The position numbers and the translations under genes are program-made. The notes beneath the pieces are model-generated. The model was not told the DNA's origin, did not search any database, and saw nothing but the letters and a program-made list of their open reading frames with translations. This document shows positions 1 through 7,961 of a DNA stretch of 64,000 nucleotides, one piece after another (the first letter of the stretch is position 1; the number at the start of each line of letters is the position of its first letter). The DNA comes from Rhodovastum sp963804495. Its GTDB lineage: Bacteria; Pseudomonadota; Alphaproteobacteria; Acetobacterales; Acetobacteraceae. The stretch is from contig CAWDQN010000004.1 in assembly GCA_963804495.1 (NCBI GenBank), positions 62,001 through 126,000 of the forward strand, read 5' to 3'.

Positions 1-158
1 TCGACGACGGCGATGTTGACCACCGACGGAAGAACCCGCTTGACCAGCGGGGCGAAGCTGTCCGGCCCGCCGCGGGCGGTGGCGGGGCTGCTGCAGCCTG
101 CGGCCACGGCGGTGGCGGCCAGGGCAATCGCGGCGCGGCGGGACAGCAGGGCGGTCAT
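1..158 (-). CDS. HtrA/DegP-type serine protease, N-terminal part only (runs off the window)
   Basis: Only the first 52 codons are present; the gene continues beyond base 1. The start is a signal sequence with a twin-arginine-like SRRAAIAL stretch and a possible lipobox (VAAGC), so the product is exported and may be a lipoprotein. It is followed by FAPLVKRVLPSVVNIAVV, which resembles the conserved entry into the trypsin-like domain of Do/HtrA proteases, where 'PSVVNI' precedes the first strand. Family members are periplasmic quality-control proteases with PDZ domains. Neither the catalytic triad nor any PDZ domain is in the window, so the family call rests on this short motif. Confidence 0.6.
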   Translation of the reverse strand, partial: MTALLSRRAAIALAATAVAAGCSSPATARGGPDSFAPLVKRVLPSVVNIAVV

Positions 159-245
159 CTGGTTCGGCTCCGGGAGGTTTGGCCAGTTTTGGCTGTCGAT
201 ACGATGATGCAGGTGGCGACGCGGCCGGCGGGCAACAAGATTGCG

Positions 246-2654
246 TCAGGAACGATGCGCCGTAGCAGTCGCCGGGTCGTCCGGCCAGTGGTGCTTGGGA
301 TAGCGGCCCCGCATGTCCTTGCGCACATCGGCCCAGGCGCCGCGCCAGAACCCGGCCAAATCGCCGGTGATGGCGACCGGCCGCCCCGCCGGCGAGAGCA
401 GCGCCAGCCGGATGTCGGCCCGGCCGCCGGCCAGACGCGGCGTCTCGGTCAGGCCATAGAAGACCTGGGCGCGCGCCTCGGCGACCGGCACCGGCTGGGT
501 ATAGTCCACGCAAGCGCGGCCGCCGGGCAGGGCCAGGTGGGTGGGAAGGTCGCGGTCGAGCCGGGCCGCCTGCTGCCAGGACAGCGTCGCCCGCAGCACC
601 GACGCCAGGTCGATACGTGCCACATCCGCCAGGCGCGACAGCCCGTGCAGCGGCGCCTCCAGCCAGGAGCGGTCGGCATCCAGGGCGGCATCGGACAGAT
701 CGGGCCAGTCCGCCGGCTCCAGCCCGCGCATCAGCGCCACCCGCGCCTGCACCTGGCGGGCGGCGTCGGTCCAGGGCAAGGCGGCGAATGGCACGGCGCG
801 GGCCAGGCAGGCGGCGATGTCGGCCGGCTCGGCCGGCTCGGTGCGGTCCTCCAGCACCAGGGCGCCGAGCCGCCGGCGGCGGCGCGACAGCACCGCGCCG
901 CTGGCCGGATCGAAGCCGCTCTCCACCAATTCGGTGATGCGGGCGGCCACCGCCTCGGGCAGCGTCGCCGGGTCGAGCGGGGCGGCGAGGCGGATGCGCG
1001 CGGCGCCCTTGGCGTCGAGCGAGCCGACCGCCAGCAGCCTGGCTTTCGACAGCGGATCGGCCAGCGGCAGCTTCGCCCCGCCGCCGCCGGAGAGGCGAAA
1101 ACTGCCCGGTTCGCCGCGCCGCTGGGCGATGCGGTCGGGGAAGGCGGCGGCCAGCAACGGCGCCGGGTCGCCGTCCGGTGCGGCCTGCACCCGTAGCCGG
1201 CGGCGATACTGGCTGGCGGCGCGGCGGATGCGCGAGACGGCGCCACGATCGGCGTCCGCGCCGGCGCCCTCCAGCGCCGCCAGCCGCAACCCGATGTCGC
1301 AGGAAACCTCGCCATTCCGCAGCGGGTCGCGCTCCTCCAGCAGGGCGGCGAGGTCGGCCGCCAGCGCCGCCTGCCCGGGCGTGGCGGCGGCCAGCATCAT
1401 GGCGGCCAGCCGCGGATGCGCGCCCAGAAGCGCCATCGCCCGGCCGCGCTCGGTGATGCGGCCGTCGGCGAGCGCCCCCAGCTCGGCCAGCAGAGTCGCC
1501 GCGGCGGCAAGCGGACCGGCAGGCGGCGGGTCCGGGAACGCGAGATCGCCCGGGGCCGCGCCCCAGGCGGCACAATCCAGCAGCAGCCCCGATAGCTCCG
1601 CCTCGAGAATCTCCGGCCGGTCGAACTCCGGCAGGCCGCGATGCAGGGCGGCGGTCCACAGCCGGATCGCCACCCCCGGCCCCTCGCGCCCGGCGCGGCC
1701 GGCCCGCTGATGCGCGGCGGCGCGGCTGATGCGGCGGGTGACCAGACGGGTCAGCCCGGTGGCGGGATCGAGCTGCGGCGCCCGTCGCCAGCCGCCATCC
1801 ACGACGATGCGCACCCCCGGCACGGTCAACGAGGTTTCCGCGATCGAGGTTGCCAGCACCACCCGCCGCCCCTCGGCCGGGCGCAGAGCGCGGTCCTGTT
1901 CGGCCGGCGGCAGATCGCCATGCAGCGGCAGCACCAGGGCGCCGCAGCCTTCCAGCGCCGCCTGGGCGCGGCGGATCTCGCCCATGCCGGGCAGGAAGGC
2001 CAGCACATCCCCCGCATGCGCCGCCAGCGCCGCCCGCACGGCGCGGGCCAGCGCCTCCGGCAGGTCGCGCAGGGCGGCGATGTCGCGCGCCGCATGCTCG
2101 ACCGCAACAGGGTGGGCGCAGCCGGCGCTTTCGACGATCACCGCGTCCAGCAGCGGGCCGAGCCGGGCGCCGTCGGCGGTGGCCGACATGGCGAGCAGGC
2201 GCAGCTCCGGCCGCAAATGGCGCTGCAGATCGAGGCAGAAGGCCAGCGCCAGATCGGCCTCCAGGGCGCGCTCGTGCACTTCGTCGAGGATGACGCAGGC
2301 GACGCCGTCCAACCCCGGATCGGATTGCAGGCGACGCACCAGCAGCCCTTCGGTGACCACCTCGATGCGGGTAGCGGCGGAGACCGCGGACTCCAGCCGC
2401 GTGCGGTAGCCGACGGTGCCGCCGACCGCCTCGCCGCGCAGGGCTGCCATGCGGGTGGCGGCGGCGCGGGTGGCCAGGCGCCGCGGCTCCAGCATAACGA
2501 TGCGGCCCGCGCCGGGCCAGGGTTCGCCGAGCAGGGCGAGCGGCACCAGCGTGGTCTTGCCGGCGCCGGGCGGGGCGACGAGCACGGCGTTGCGGCCGGC
2601 CGCCAGGGCGGCCAAGAGGGCGGGGAGAGTCTCGGTGACGGGGAGGTCGGTCAT
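246..2654 (-). CDS. hrpB: ATP-dependent RNA helicase HrpB
   Basis: An 802-residue DEAH/DExH-box helicase of usual HrpB length. The Walker A loop (PPGAGKTT) is at about residues 28-35 and the Walker B box (DEVH) at 124-127. Motif III (SATAD), the helicase C-terminal arginine finger region (HQRAGRAGREGPG) and the long C-terminal HrpB-specific region ending near KHHWPDDPATA follow. HrpB-type helicases are cytoplasmic and act on structured RNA, but their exact substrate is poorly known. The ATG at 2654 gives an N-terminus typical of the family. It is divergent from the DsbD-like gene, and a dispersed repeat lies in the 73-base gap. Confidence 0.95.
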   Translation of the reverse strand: MTDLPVTETLPALLAALAAGRNAVLVAPPGAGKTTLVPLALLGEPWPGAGRIVMLEPRRLATRAAATRMAALRGEAVGGTVGYRTRLESAVSAATRIEVVTEGLLVRRLQSDPGLDGVACVILDEVHERALEADLALAFCLDLQRHLRPELRLLAMSATADGARLGPLLDAVIVESAGCAHPVAVEHAARDIAALRDLPEALARAVRAALAAHAGDVLAFLPGMGEIRRAQAALEGCGALVLPLHGDLPPAEQDRALRPAEGRRVVLATSIAETSLTVPGVRIVVDGGWRRAPQLDPATGLTRLVTRRISRAAAHQRAGRAGREGPGVAIRLWTAALHRGLPEFDRPEILEAELSGLLLDCAAWGAAPGDLAFPDPPPAGPLAAAATLLAELGALADGRITERGRAMALLGAHPRLAAMMLAAATPGQAALAADLAALLEERDPLRNGEVSCDIGLRLAALEGAGADADRGAVSRIRRAASQYRRRLRVQAAPDGDPAPLLAAAFPDRIAQRRGEPGSFRLSGGGGAKLPLADPLSKARLLAVGSLDAKGAARIRLAAPLDPATLPEAVAARITELVESGFDPASGAVLSRRRRRLGALVLEDRTEPAEPADIAACLARAVPFAALPWTDAARQVQARVALMRGLEPADWPDLSDAALDADRSWLEAPLHGLSRLADVARIDLASVLRATLSWQQAARLDRDLPTHLALPGGRACVDYTQPVPVAEARAQVFYGLTETPRLAGGRADIRLALLSPAGRPVAITGDLAGFWRGAWADVRKDMRGRYPKHHWPDDPATATAHRS

Positions 2655-2675
2655 GCCTTAAGCGATTATATAAAC

Positions 2676-2712
2676 GAAGGCCGGTGCAGAGCCCTGGCCT
2701 TCCTTCCTTTTG
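2676..2712 (+). repeat. Dispersed GC-rich intergenic repeat, copy 1
   Basis: The sequence follows the pattern GGCC-x-GTGCAGAGCCCTGGCC followed by TTCCTTCCTT. It is the first of five related copies in this window, all intergenic (the others are near 13819, 16653, 28718 and 38094). The core is a CAGAGC flanked by complementary G and C runs that can form a short hairpin. This copy fills most of the divergent region between hrpB and the DsbD-like gene. Confidence 0.6.
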
Positions 2713-2727
2713 TCACCGGGGACATCA

Positions 2728-4830
2728 TTGACCGTATTCCTAGCGCTGATCCTGCTCGTTCTGACGCAGCCGGCCCAGGCCGCCGAAAGCGTGGCTGTCA
2801 CCAGTGCTCGCGCCACCGCCGCGCTGGTCTCCGACACCGACCGCATCGATCCCGGCATACCATTCCATGTCGGGCTGCGCCTGCGCCTGGCACCGGGCTG
2901 GCACACCTACTGGCGCAACCCCGGCGATGCCGGGATCGCCCCGGAGTTGCAATTCACCCTTCCCGACGACGCCAGCATAGGGCCGCTCGCCTGGCCGGCA
3001 CCGCAGCGCCAGTTGGAAGGGCCGCTGATGACCTACGGCTATAGCGGCGAGGTGCTGCTCGCAGCCCGGGTCAGCGGCCCGGCCAACACCGTCCGGCTGC
3101 ATGCGAGCTGGTTGGTTTGCAGGGACATCTGCGTGCCGGAGGAAGGCGATTTCCGCCTCGACCTGCCCGCCGGCACGCCCGCCGCGGCGCCACAGGCGCC
3201 GCTGTTCGCCGCCGCCGAGGCGGCCCTGCCCCGCCCCTCGCCCTGGCCGGCGCAGGTGGCGGCGGACGGCACCCTGACCGTCAGCGGCGACGGCATCTCG
3301 CCGGCCACGGTGCGCGATGCCTGGTTCATTCCCGAGGCGGCCGGCACGGTGGACGGTCCGGCCCCGCAAATGCTGCGAGTGGAGCATGGCCGTTTCACCC
3401 TCGCCTTGAAACCGGGCGAGGCGTTCCGCGCCGATGCCGCGCTCGCCGGCGTGCTGACCGTGCGCGATGCCGGCGGGCAGCAGAGCGCGCTCGCGATCAC
3501 GGCGGCGCCGGACGGGCCGCCCGCGGCGCCGGAGCTGCCGCTCTGGCGCGTCATCGGTTTCGCCCTGCTGGGCGGGGTTATTCTCAATCTGATGCCCTGC
3601 GTGTTCCCGGTGCTGGCGGTCAAGGCGGTCGGGCTGGCCGGGCTTTCCGGGGTGGCGCACCGGCACGCGGTGGCGCACGCGCTGTCGTACACCGCCGGTG
3701 TGGTGGCCACCTTCCTGCTGGTGGGCACCGCGTTGCTCGGGCTGCGGGCGGCGGGAGACGTGGTGGGCTGGGGATTTCAATTCCAGTCGCCGGCCTTCGT
3801 CGCCGGCATCGCCTGGGTGCTGTTTGCCGTCGGGCTGAATCTGTCGGGCGTTTATGAGGTGCGGGTGGGCGGCACCGGGGCGGGGCAGTCGCTGGCGGCG
3901 CGCGGCGGACACGCCGGCAGCTTCTTCACCGGCCTGCTCGCGGTGCTGGTGGCGACGCCCTGCACGGTGCCCTTCATGGGGGTGGCGATCGGCGCGGCGC
4001 TCGCAGCCGGGTCGGCCACTCTGACCATGGCGGTGTTTATGGCCATGGGGCTTGGGCTCGCCGCCCCCTATGTGGTGCTGGCGGCGCTGCCGGGCTTCGC
4101 GCGGGCGCTGCCGCGCCCCGGGCGATGGATGGAGCTGGTGCGCCAGGTGCTCGCCTTCCCGATGTACGGCGCCTGCGCGTGGCTGTTCTGGGTCGCGGGC
4201 CAGGAAGCGGGATCGGCCGGCGTGGCGGCCACCGCCGCCGGGCTGGTGCTGGTGGGCTTTATCGCCTGGGCGGTCGGTCTGGGCCAGCGCAGCCCCGAGG
4301 ACGGCGGGCTGAGCGTGCGCGGACGGCGGATTTTGCATGCCGCCGCCGTGGCGGCGGCGCTGGCGGCGCTGGCGGTGCTGTCGGGCATTGCCGCCAGCGC
4401 CGCGGTGCCGGCCTCGCTGGCATTAGACCGGGGGGCATTAGACCGGGGGGCATTAGACCGGGGGGCGTCGGACCGGGGAGCCCCGGAAGCGGGGATGGAG
4501 CGCTTCTCCGCCGCCCGGCTGGAAACCCTGCGGCGGGAGGGACGGCCGGTCTTCGTCAACATGACGGCCGCCTGGTGCGTGACCTGTCTGGTGAACGAAC
4601 GGGTGGCGCTCGGTCAGCCGGAGGTGCGGCAGAAGTTCGAAAGCCTCGGCGTGGTAACCCTGACGGGGGACTGGACGCTGCAGGATGCCGCGATCACCGG
4701 CTTCCTGCGCAGCCACGGGCGCGACGGCGTGCCGCTTTATGTACTTTACCCGCCCGGCCACCGGGCGCCGGTGCTGCTGCCGCAGATCCTCACCCGGAAC
4801 ACCCTGCTGTCGGCACTGCAGCACATGTAG
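2728..4830 (+). CDS. DsbD/ScsB-type membrane thiol:disulfide interchange protein
   Basis: This is a 700-residue exported membrane protein that would carry electrons from cytoplasmic thioredoxin to the periplasm. In order it has a signal peptide, an N-terminal DsbD-alpha-like beta domain (to about residue 260), a multi-pass CcdA/DsbD-beta region and a C-terminal thioredoxin fold. The two transmembrane cysteines are visible (NLMPCVFP at C291, ATPCTVPF at C412), and so is the thioredoxin motif WCVTC (C617, C620). I chose the TTG at 2728 because CGGGGAC lies about 6 nt before it; a TTG at 2710 in the same frame is possible. A 15-bp tandem repeat lies in the linker before the thioredoxin domain. 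The gene converges on gcrA 25 bases away. Confidence 0.88.
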   Translation: MTVFLALILLVLTQPAQAAESVAVTSARATAALVSDTDRIDPGIPFHVGLRLRLAPGWHTYWRNPGDAGIAPELQFTLPDDASIGPLAWPAPQRQLEGPLMTYGYSGEVLLAARVSGPANTVRLHASWLVCRDICVPEEGDFRLDLPAGTPAAAPQAPLFAAAEAALPRPSPWPAQVAADGTLTVSGDGISPATVRDAWFIPEAAGTVDGPAPQMLRVEHGRFTLALKPGEAFRADAALAGVLTVRDAGGQQSALAITAAPDGPPAAPELPLWRVIGFALLGGVILNLMPCVFPVLAVKAVGLAGLSGVAHRHAVAHALSYTAGVVATFLLVGTALLGLRAAGDVVGWGFQFQSPAFVAGIAWVLFAVGLNLSGVYEVRVGGTGAGQSLAARGGHAGSFFTGLLAVLVATPCTVPFMGVAIGAALAAGSATLTMAVFMAMGLGLAAPYVVLAALPGFARALPRPGRWMELVRQVLAFPMYGACAWLFWVAGQEAGSAGVAATAAGLVLVGFIAWAVGLGQRSPEDGGLSVRGRRILHAAAVAAALAALAVLSGIAASAAVPASLALDRGALDRGALDRGASDRGAPEAGMERFSAARLETLRREGRPVFVNMTAAWCVTCLVNERVALGQPEVRQKFESLGVVTLTGDWTLQDAAITGFLRSHGRDGVPLYVLYPPGHRAPVLLPQILTRNTLLSALQHM
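4420..4479 (+). repeat. 15-bp tandem repeat inside the DsbD-like gene
   Basis: There are three identical units of gcattagaccggggg and one degenerate fourth unit (gcgtcggaccgggga). Because 15 is a multiple of three they encode a repeated ALDRG pentapeptide in the linker between the last membrane segment and the thioredoxin domain. Slippage would change linker length without breaking the frame. Confidence 0.9.
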
Positions 4831-4855
4831 CCGGGCGCAAGCGGTCGCGGCCAGA

Positions 4856-5353
4856 TCAGGCCGCGGCCTCCTCGCGCCGGTCGCGCACCTTGACATAGGC
4901 AACCGCGGCGTGCTCGCCGCAATACGGCTTGCCTGGCATCGCCCCGGCGTCGCAGAAGCGGAAACTGCGCGTGCCGGGGTCGCCCAGCGGCCAGCAGCAG
5001 GTGTGGGCGCGCGGCGCGCGCGCCGGCACCGAGAGCACCACCTGTGGCTTGGGCGCCTCGGCGCGGGCCAGCGCCGTGGCGGGGCGAGGCAGGGGCGGCG
5101 GCGGTGGCACCGGCGCCGCGGCGGCGAGCGGCGGCAGGGTGGAACCGGTCATGCGGCGCACCACCGTCGCCTGCGGCGGCTCGGCGTCGCCTTCCCGGCG
5201 GATCGGCGACGGGCGGCCAGCGAGGTCCAGCCGGTGGGCCTTGCCCACGACGGCATTTTTGGAAACGCCCATGCGCCGGCCGATCTCAGCGGTCGAATGC
5301 CCTTCGGCCCATAGTTCCCGAAGCCGAGCGATGCTCTCTTCCGTCCACTCCAT
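4856..5353 (-). CDS. gcrA: GcrA cell-cycle transcription regulator
   Basis: This 165-residue protein matches the alphaproteobacterial GcrA family end to end. It opens with MEWTEESIARLRELW and a helix-turn-helix (STAEIGRRMGVSKNAVVGKAHRL, residues 21-43). A proline-rich linker follows, then the cysteine-bearing C-terminal motif (CCWPLGDPGTRSFRFC and GKPYCGEHAAVAY). In Caulobacter, GcrA binds sigma70 and CcrM-methylated GANTC promoters to activate S-phase genes. The frame is open 45 codons further upstream, but family conservation fixes the start at 5353. About 90 bases upstream is a perfect DnaA box. In Caulobacter, DnaA activates and CtrA represses gcrA, so the layout looks conserved. Confidence 0.95.
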   Translation of the reverse strand: MEWTEESIARLRELWAEGHSTAEIGRRMGVSKNAVVGKAHRLDLAGRPSPIRREGDAEPPQATVVRRMTGSTLPPLAAAAPVPPPPPLPRPATALARAEAPKPQVVLSVPARAPRAHTCCWPLGDPGTRSFRFCDAGAMPGKPYCGEHAAVAYVKVRDRREEAAA

Positions 5354-5441
5354 GTCGTGGGTATCCCTTGCTGCGGCCACAAAATATTGTGGTAGCCGCG
5401 GGAACCAGTCAATCGCGCAAAGAGCGGTTGGGTGAGAAAGT

Positions 5442-5450
5442 TGTGGATAA
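5442..5450 (-). promoter_or_regulatory. Perfect DnaA box upstream of gcrA
   Basis: The + strand reads TGTGGATAA, which is TTATCCACA on the minus strand, the exact consensus DnaA box. It lies 89 bases upstream of the gcrA ATG and in the same orientation. Confidence 0.75.
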
Positions 5451-5650
5451 CAACCAACCGACCCCCAACATCTAGAGTTTGTGATCATCCCGTGACGGAG
5501 TTCATCACAATGCTGTGAAGCGACAGTGATAACAAAATCATGGCGTCACCGGGCGCGAAGCGGTGCCGCCGAGATTGTTGCATGGAACGGGATAGAAATA
5601 TCATGCTGCGGCAATGCTGCATGGCATTACGGCAATATCAGGTCGTTCAC

Positions 5651-5665
5651 TTAACGTTGCGGTAA
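5651..5665. promoter_or_regulatory. Possible CtrA site (TTAA-N7-GTAA)
   Basis: The stretch ttaacgttgcggtaa differs from the CtrA consensus TTAA-N7-TTAA by one base. It lies about 300 bases upstream of gcrA, further than expected for direct repression, so this is a weak call. Confidence 0.3.
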
Positions 5666-5752
5666 CCATTGGGGCGCTGCCCGAAAGCGTGACATCTAAA
5701 GCGTGACATCTGAAGAGTGCCGGGAAGACCGGGAGTCGGTGCGCGCGGCGGG

Positions 5753-6448
5753 TCAGTCGACTCCAGCCATCCCCAGGCGTGCCGCCACCATGGAAAAATC
5801 CGCCGCGACCACGTGCCGCTCGCCTGCTTGCCCGGCATGATCAGAGCGTGCCAGCTGACAGGTGCGCATCCCGGCCGTCGCCGCCGCATCGAGTTCCGCC
5901 TCGACATCGGACAGGTAAACGATTTCGGCAGGCGGCAGGCGGATGGCGATGGCAAGCCGGGAAAAACTCTCGGGCTCGCGCTTGCTGCCGATCCGTGTGT
6001 CGAAAAACCCGCTGAACAGGCCGCCCAGGTCGCCGCCCAGGGCATGGCCGAAGATCAGCCGCTGCGCCTCGGTGGAGCCGTGCGAGAAGCAGAACAGACG
6101 CAGCCCGGCGGCGGACCAGCGGCGCAGCGCCGGCGGCACATCGGCGTAAACGGCACCGGACAGCCCGCCCTCGCCGTAGCCTTCGCGCCAGAGCATGCCC
6201 TGCAACGCCTTCAGGGGGGTGATTTTGGCATCCTGCTCCATCCAATGCATCAGCGTCTGCACCTCCGGCTGACCCGGCATCAGCCGGCGTACCTCCGCCA
6301 GCTGCAAGGCCACCTCCGGGTCGTCGGCATGCGCCGCCAGAAACCCGGGGAGATGTTCGCGGGCGAACGGGAACAGCACGTTGCGGATGAAGCTGTGCGG
6401 GGTGGTGGTGCCCTCGATGCTGGTCACGACGGCAACGAGGGGGAGCAC
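5753..6448 (-). CDS. mtnC: MtnC-like enolase-phosphatase E1, nucleophile Asp replaced by Ser
   Basis: A 231-residue HAD-superfamily protein of usual MtnC length. MtnC converts 2,3-diketo-5-methylthiopentyl-1-phosphate to the acireductone in the methionine salvage pathway. HAD motif II (CFSHGS), the conserved lysine region (TRIGSKREPESF) and the acidic motif (YLSDVEAEL) are intact. The first motif, DIEGTT in the family, reads SIEGTT here (Ser10, codon AGC), so the residue that should form the phospho-aspartate is missing. The start is a GTG with GGGAGG six bases upstream. No other methionine salvage gene is nearby. Confidence 0.85.
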   Translation of the reverse strand: MLPLVAVVTSIEGTTTPHSFIRNVLFPFAREHLPGFLAAHADDPEVALQLAEVRRLMPGQPEVQTLMHWMEQDAKITPLKALQGMLWREGYGEGGLSGAVYADVPPALRRWSAAGLRLFCFSHGSTEAQRLIFGHALGGDLGGLFSGFFDTRIGSKREPESFSRLAIAIRLPPAEIVYLSDVEAELDAAATAGMRTCQLARSDHAGQAGERHVVAADFSMVAARLGMAGVD

Positions 6449-6557
6449 CTCAGCCCTCCCGGACCGGCGGCCAGGGCGGCGGGCAGGCGCCGCGGCGGCG
6501 GCAAACGTGCAGCCACACCGCCCGGCGCCGCTGCCGCGCCACCCGCACCCGGCCGGA

Positions 6558-6800
6558 TCAGGCCTTCAGGGTGCTGTGGGTTTGGGTGCTGCCGGCGCTG
6601 CTGCCGGGGGGCGGGATCGAGCCCGGCGGCTTCTCGGCGGTGGCCTCCATCGAGGCATCGCTTTCGTCCGACATGTTTTTCTTGAAGGCTTTGATGCCCT
6701 TGGCGAAGTCGCCCATCAGGGTGCTGATCTTGCCGCTGCCGAACAACAGCAGAACCACCATCAGAACAACCAGCCAATGCCAGATGCTGAAGCTACCCAT
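6558..6800 (-). CDS. tatA: Sec-independent translocase protein TatA
   Basis: This 80-residue protein has the TatA architecture: a short N-terminal membrane helix (FSIWHWLVVLMVVLLLFGSGK), then the amphipathic helix (ISTLMGDFAKGIKAFKKNM), then a polar, proline- and serine-rich tail. Tat translocases carry folded proteins across the inner membrane. The start at 6800 is preceded by GGAGG eight bases upstream; a longer frame (to 6836) lacks support. tatB and tatC are not adjacent, so TatA is encoded apart from them. The usual FGRGKIS reads FGSGKIS here. Confidence 0.9.
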   Translation of the reverse strand: MGSFSIWHWLVVLMVVLLLFGSGKISTLMGDFAKGIKAFKKNMSDESDASMEATAEKPPGSIPPPGSSAGSTQTHSTLKA

Positions 6801-6933
6801 GAGCGTCCTCCAGATGGGGCATCGCCCCGTGGTCACGAAATGGCTCGCGGGGGGCCCGGATGCAAGCGATGGTTTGCGCCGCGCCAGCCCGGGTGGTGGG
6901 GCTAAAGGCCGCAGGCTTCGGCTGAGCCTACCG

Positions 6934-7500
6934 TCATCCGCCGTTCAGCGCCAGCCTCGCGGCCGGCGCGGCGGCGCGGCGCAGGGCCTCGTGGGTGGCC
7001 GGGGCGTGCGGCAGGATGAAACCGTAGGCCGGATAGGCATGGCTGCCCATGCTGTTGGTCGGCGGCCACCACATGCGAACCTCGGTCCAGTCGTTGCGCT
7101 CCGAGACATCGACCGCGAGATGGTCCTCGGTGAGTTCGCCGGGCATCCAGTTGGCCTGTATCAGCAGCACTTGCCGCGCCGCCAGCACCCGCGAGACCAC
7201 CGCGACATGGCCGGAGGGCAGCCGGGGCTCCCGGCGCAGCACCAGCACCGCCCCGACCTGCGGCTGCGCCGAACGGACATAGCGGCCGCCCGCCGAGGTC
7301 CACCAGGTGTAGGCCTCGCCATACAACGCAACGCCGGAGAGTTCGCGGGCGAATGGGGCGCAGGACACGCCGGGATAGCGGCTGGCGGCGGCAAGGTTCG
7401 ATCCGGTGACCGGGCCGCCGGAGGCGCAGGCCGACAGCGACGCGGCCAGCACCAGAGCAGCGAACCGGACAGGGCTTGGAACCAGCATCATACGGGACAT
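6934..7500 (-). CDS. CHAP-domain lipoprotein (cysteine amidase/peptidase)
   Basis: A 188-residue exported protein. The N-terminus is a lipoprotein signal (hydrophobic run then LSAC, cysteine near residue 22). The rest is one CHAP domain: catalytic cysteine in SCAPFAR, histidine in SGHVAVV and a polar residue in QANWMP. CHAP enzymes cut peptidoglycan amide bonds, so a role in cell-wall turnover on the periplasmic side is likely. The ATG at 7500 lacks a clear ribosome site; ATGs at 7491 and 7488 are alternatives. The family is clear, but the substrate is unknown. Confidence 0.8.
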   Translation of the reverse strand: MSRMMLVPSPVRFAALVLAASLSACASGGPVTGSNLAAASRYPGVSCAPFARELSGVALYGEAYTWWTSAGGRYVRSAQPQVGAVLVLRREPRLPSGHVAVVSRVLAARQVLLIQANWMPGELTEDHLAVDVSERNDWTEVRMWWPPTNSMGSHAYPAYGFILPHAPATHEALRRAAAPAARLALNGG

Positions 7501-7609
7501 CTTAGAGATGGAATATGAAGGAAGTCTGGCAAGAATGGCAATCGGCGGCGTCAGAGCCATCGCTGACGCTTGACCAATCCGGCTTAACCAAAAAATGACA
7601 ATACCGGTG

Positions 7610-7731
7610 CAGACTGCCTCCAGAAGCCGAACCGGCTTCTGACGTCCTCCCCCCCCCCGCGGCGTCCTTCTGCCGGCAACGGGCGCGCGGAAACTCAGGG
7701 CGGCACGGTATCTGTGCCGCCCCTTTTCTTT
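7610..7731 (+). ncRNA. Candidate small RNA or leader attenuator upstream of the amidase pair
   Basis: No + strand gene ends here, yet the region carries two RNA hairpins: agaagccg/cggcttct (7622-7640) and a strong intrinsic terminator (7698-7731). A TTGACC with AT-rich sequence 17-18 bases downstream (about 7573-7605) could serve as promoter. The transcript would be roughly 120 nt, ending about 50 bases before the AtzG-like start. It could be a free sRNA or an attenuating leader. It matches no RNA family that I recognise. Confidence 0.4.
7698..7731 (+). terminator. Intrinsic terminator with no upstream gene on its strand
   Basis: A perfect 9-bp stem, gggcggcac / gtgccgccc, with a 7-base loop is followed directly by cttttctttt. 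The orientation is +, while the preceding gene (CHAP) is on the minus strand and begins at 7500. Confidence 0.75.
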
Positions 7732-7778
7732 TCGCCGGGCGGTGGCGCACCATTGCCCCGCAGCAGCGGGAGGCGGGG

Positions 7779-7961
7779 ATGGATGCCGATCTGGTCGCCG
7801 CACTGGCGCGTCTGGCCGGTCTGGAACGGGCGCTCGCCGCCTTTCCCGACGACGTGCTCGCCGCCGCCGTCCAGGCGCTCGGCCATCGCGACGCAACGCA
7901 GGCGCACGAGGACCCGGCAGCCGAGCCCTGGCCGCCGATGCGGGCCGGGCTCGGGCTGTGA
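7779..7961 (+). CDS. AtzG-like (DUF4089-like) small amidase partner
   Basis: A 60-residue protein preceded by GGGAGG and coupled to the amidase by a GTGA overlap. The first 30 residues form one amphipathic helix (LVAALARLAGLERALAAFP), and the C-terminus (DPAAEPWPPMRAG) resembles the tail of AtzG-type proteins. AtzG is a small subunit that binds and stabilises the AtzE amidase of the cyanuric acid pathway. The gene order, small-partner then amidase, is the same. The assignment rests on size, position and tail and is an inference. Confidence 0.55.
   Translation: MDADLVAALARLAGLERALAAFPDDVLAAAVQALGHRDATQAHEDPAAEPWPPMRAGLGL

Larger units (their letters stand above)
5354..5752. promoter_or_regulatory. 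gcrA upstream region (no gene)
   Basis: A 399-base stretch, visibly more AT-rich than its surroundings, lies between the end of mtnC and the start of gcrA. It contains the DnaA box at 5442-5450 and a CtrA-like half-site pair at 5651. It also has two GANTC (CcrM-type) sites near 5734 and 5759, at the mtnC end. I found no credible coding frame in it. Confidence 0.6.

Noticed and set aside
189..4338. Long open frames opposite hrpB and the DsbD-like gene (for example 189-1196 +, 1641-3044 +, 2740-4338 -)
   Set aside because: Arg/Pro/His/Gln-rich composition with no motifs; they are shadows of the real genes in a GC-rich genome.
5647..6045. Minus-strand 132-residue frame overlapping the end of mtnC
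   Set aside because: It is an out-of-frame shadow of mtnC and extends into the AT-rich gcrA upstream region.
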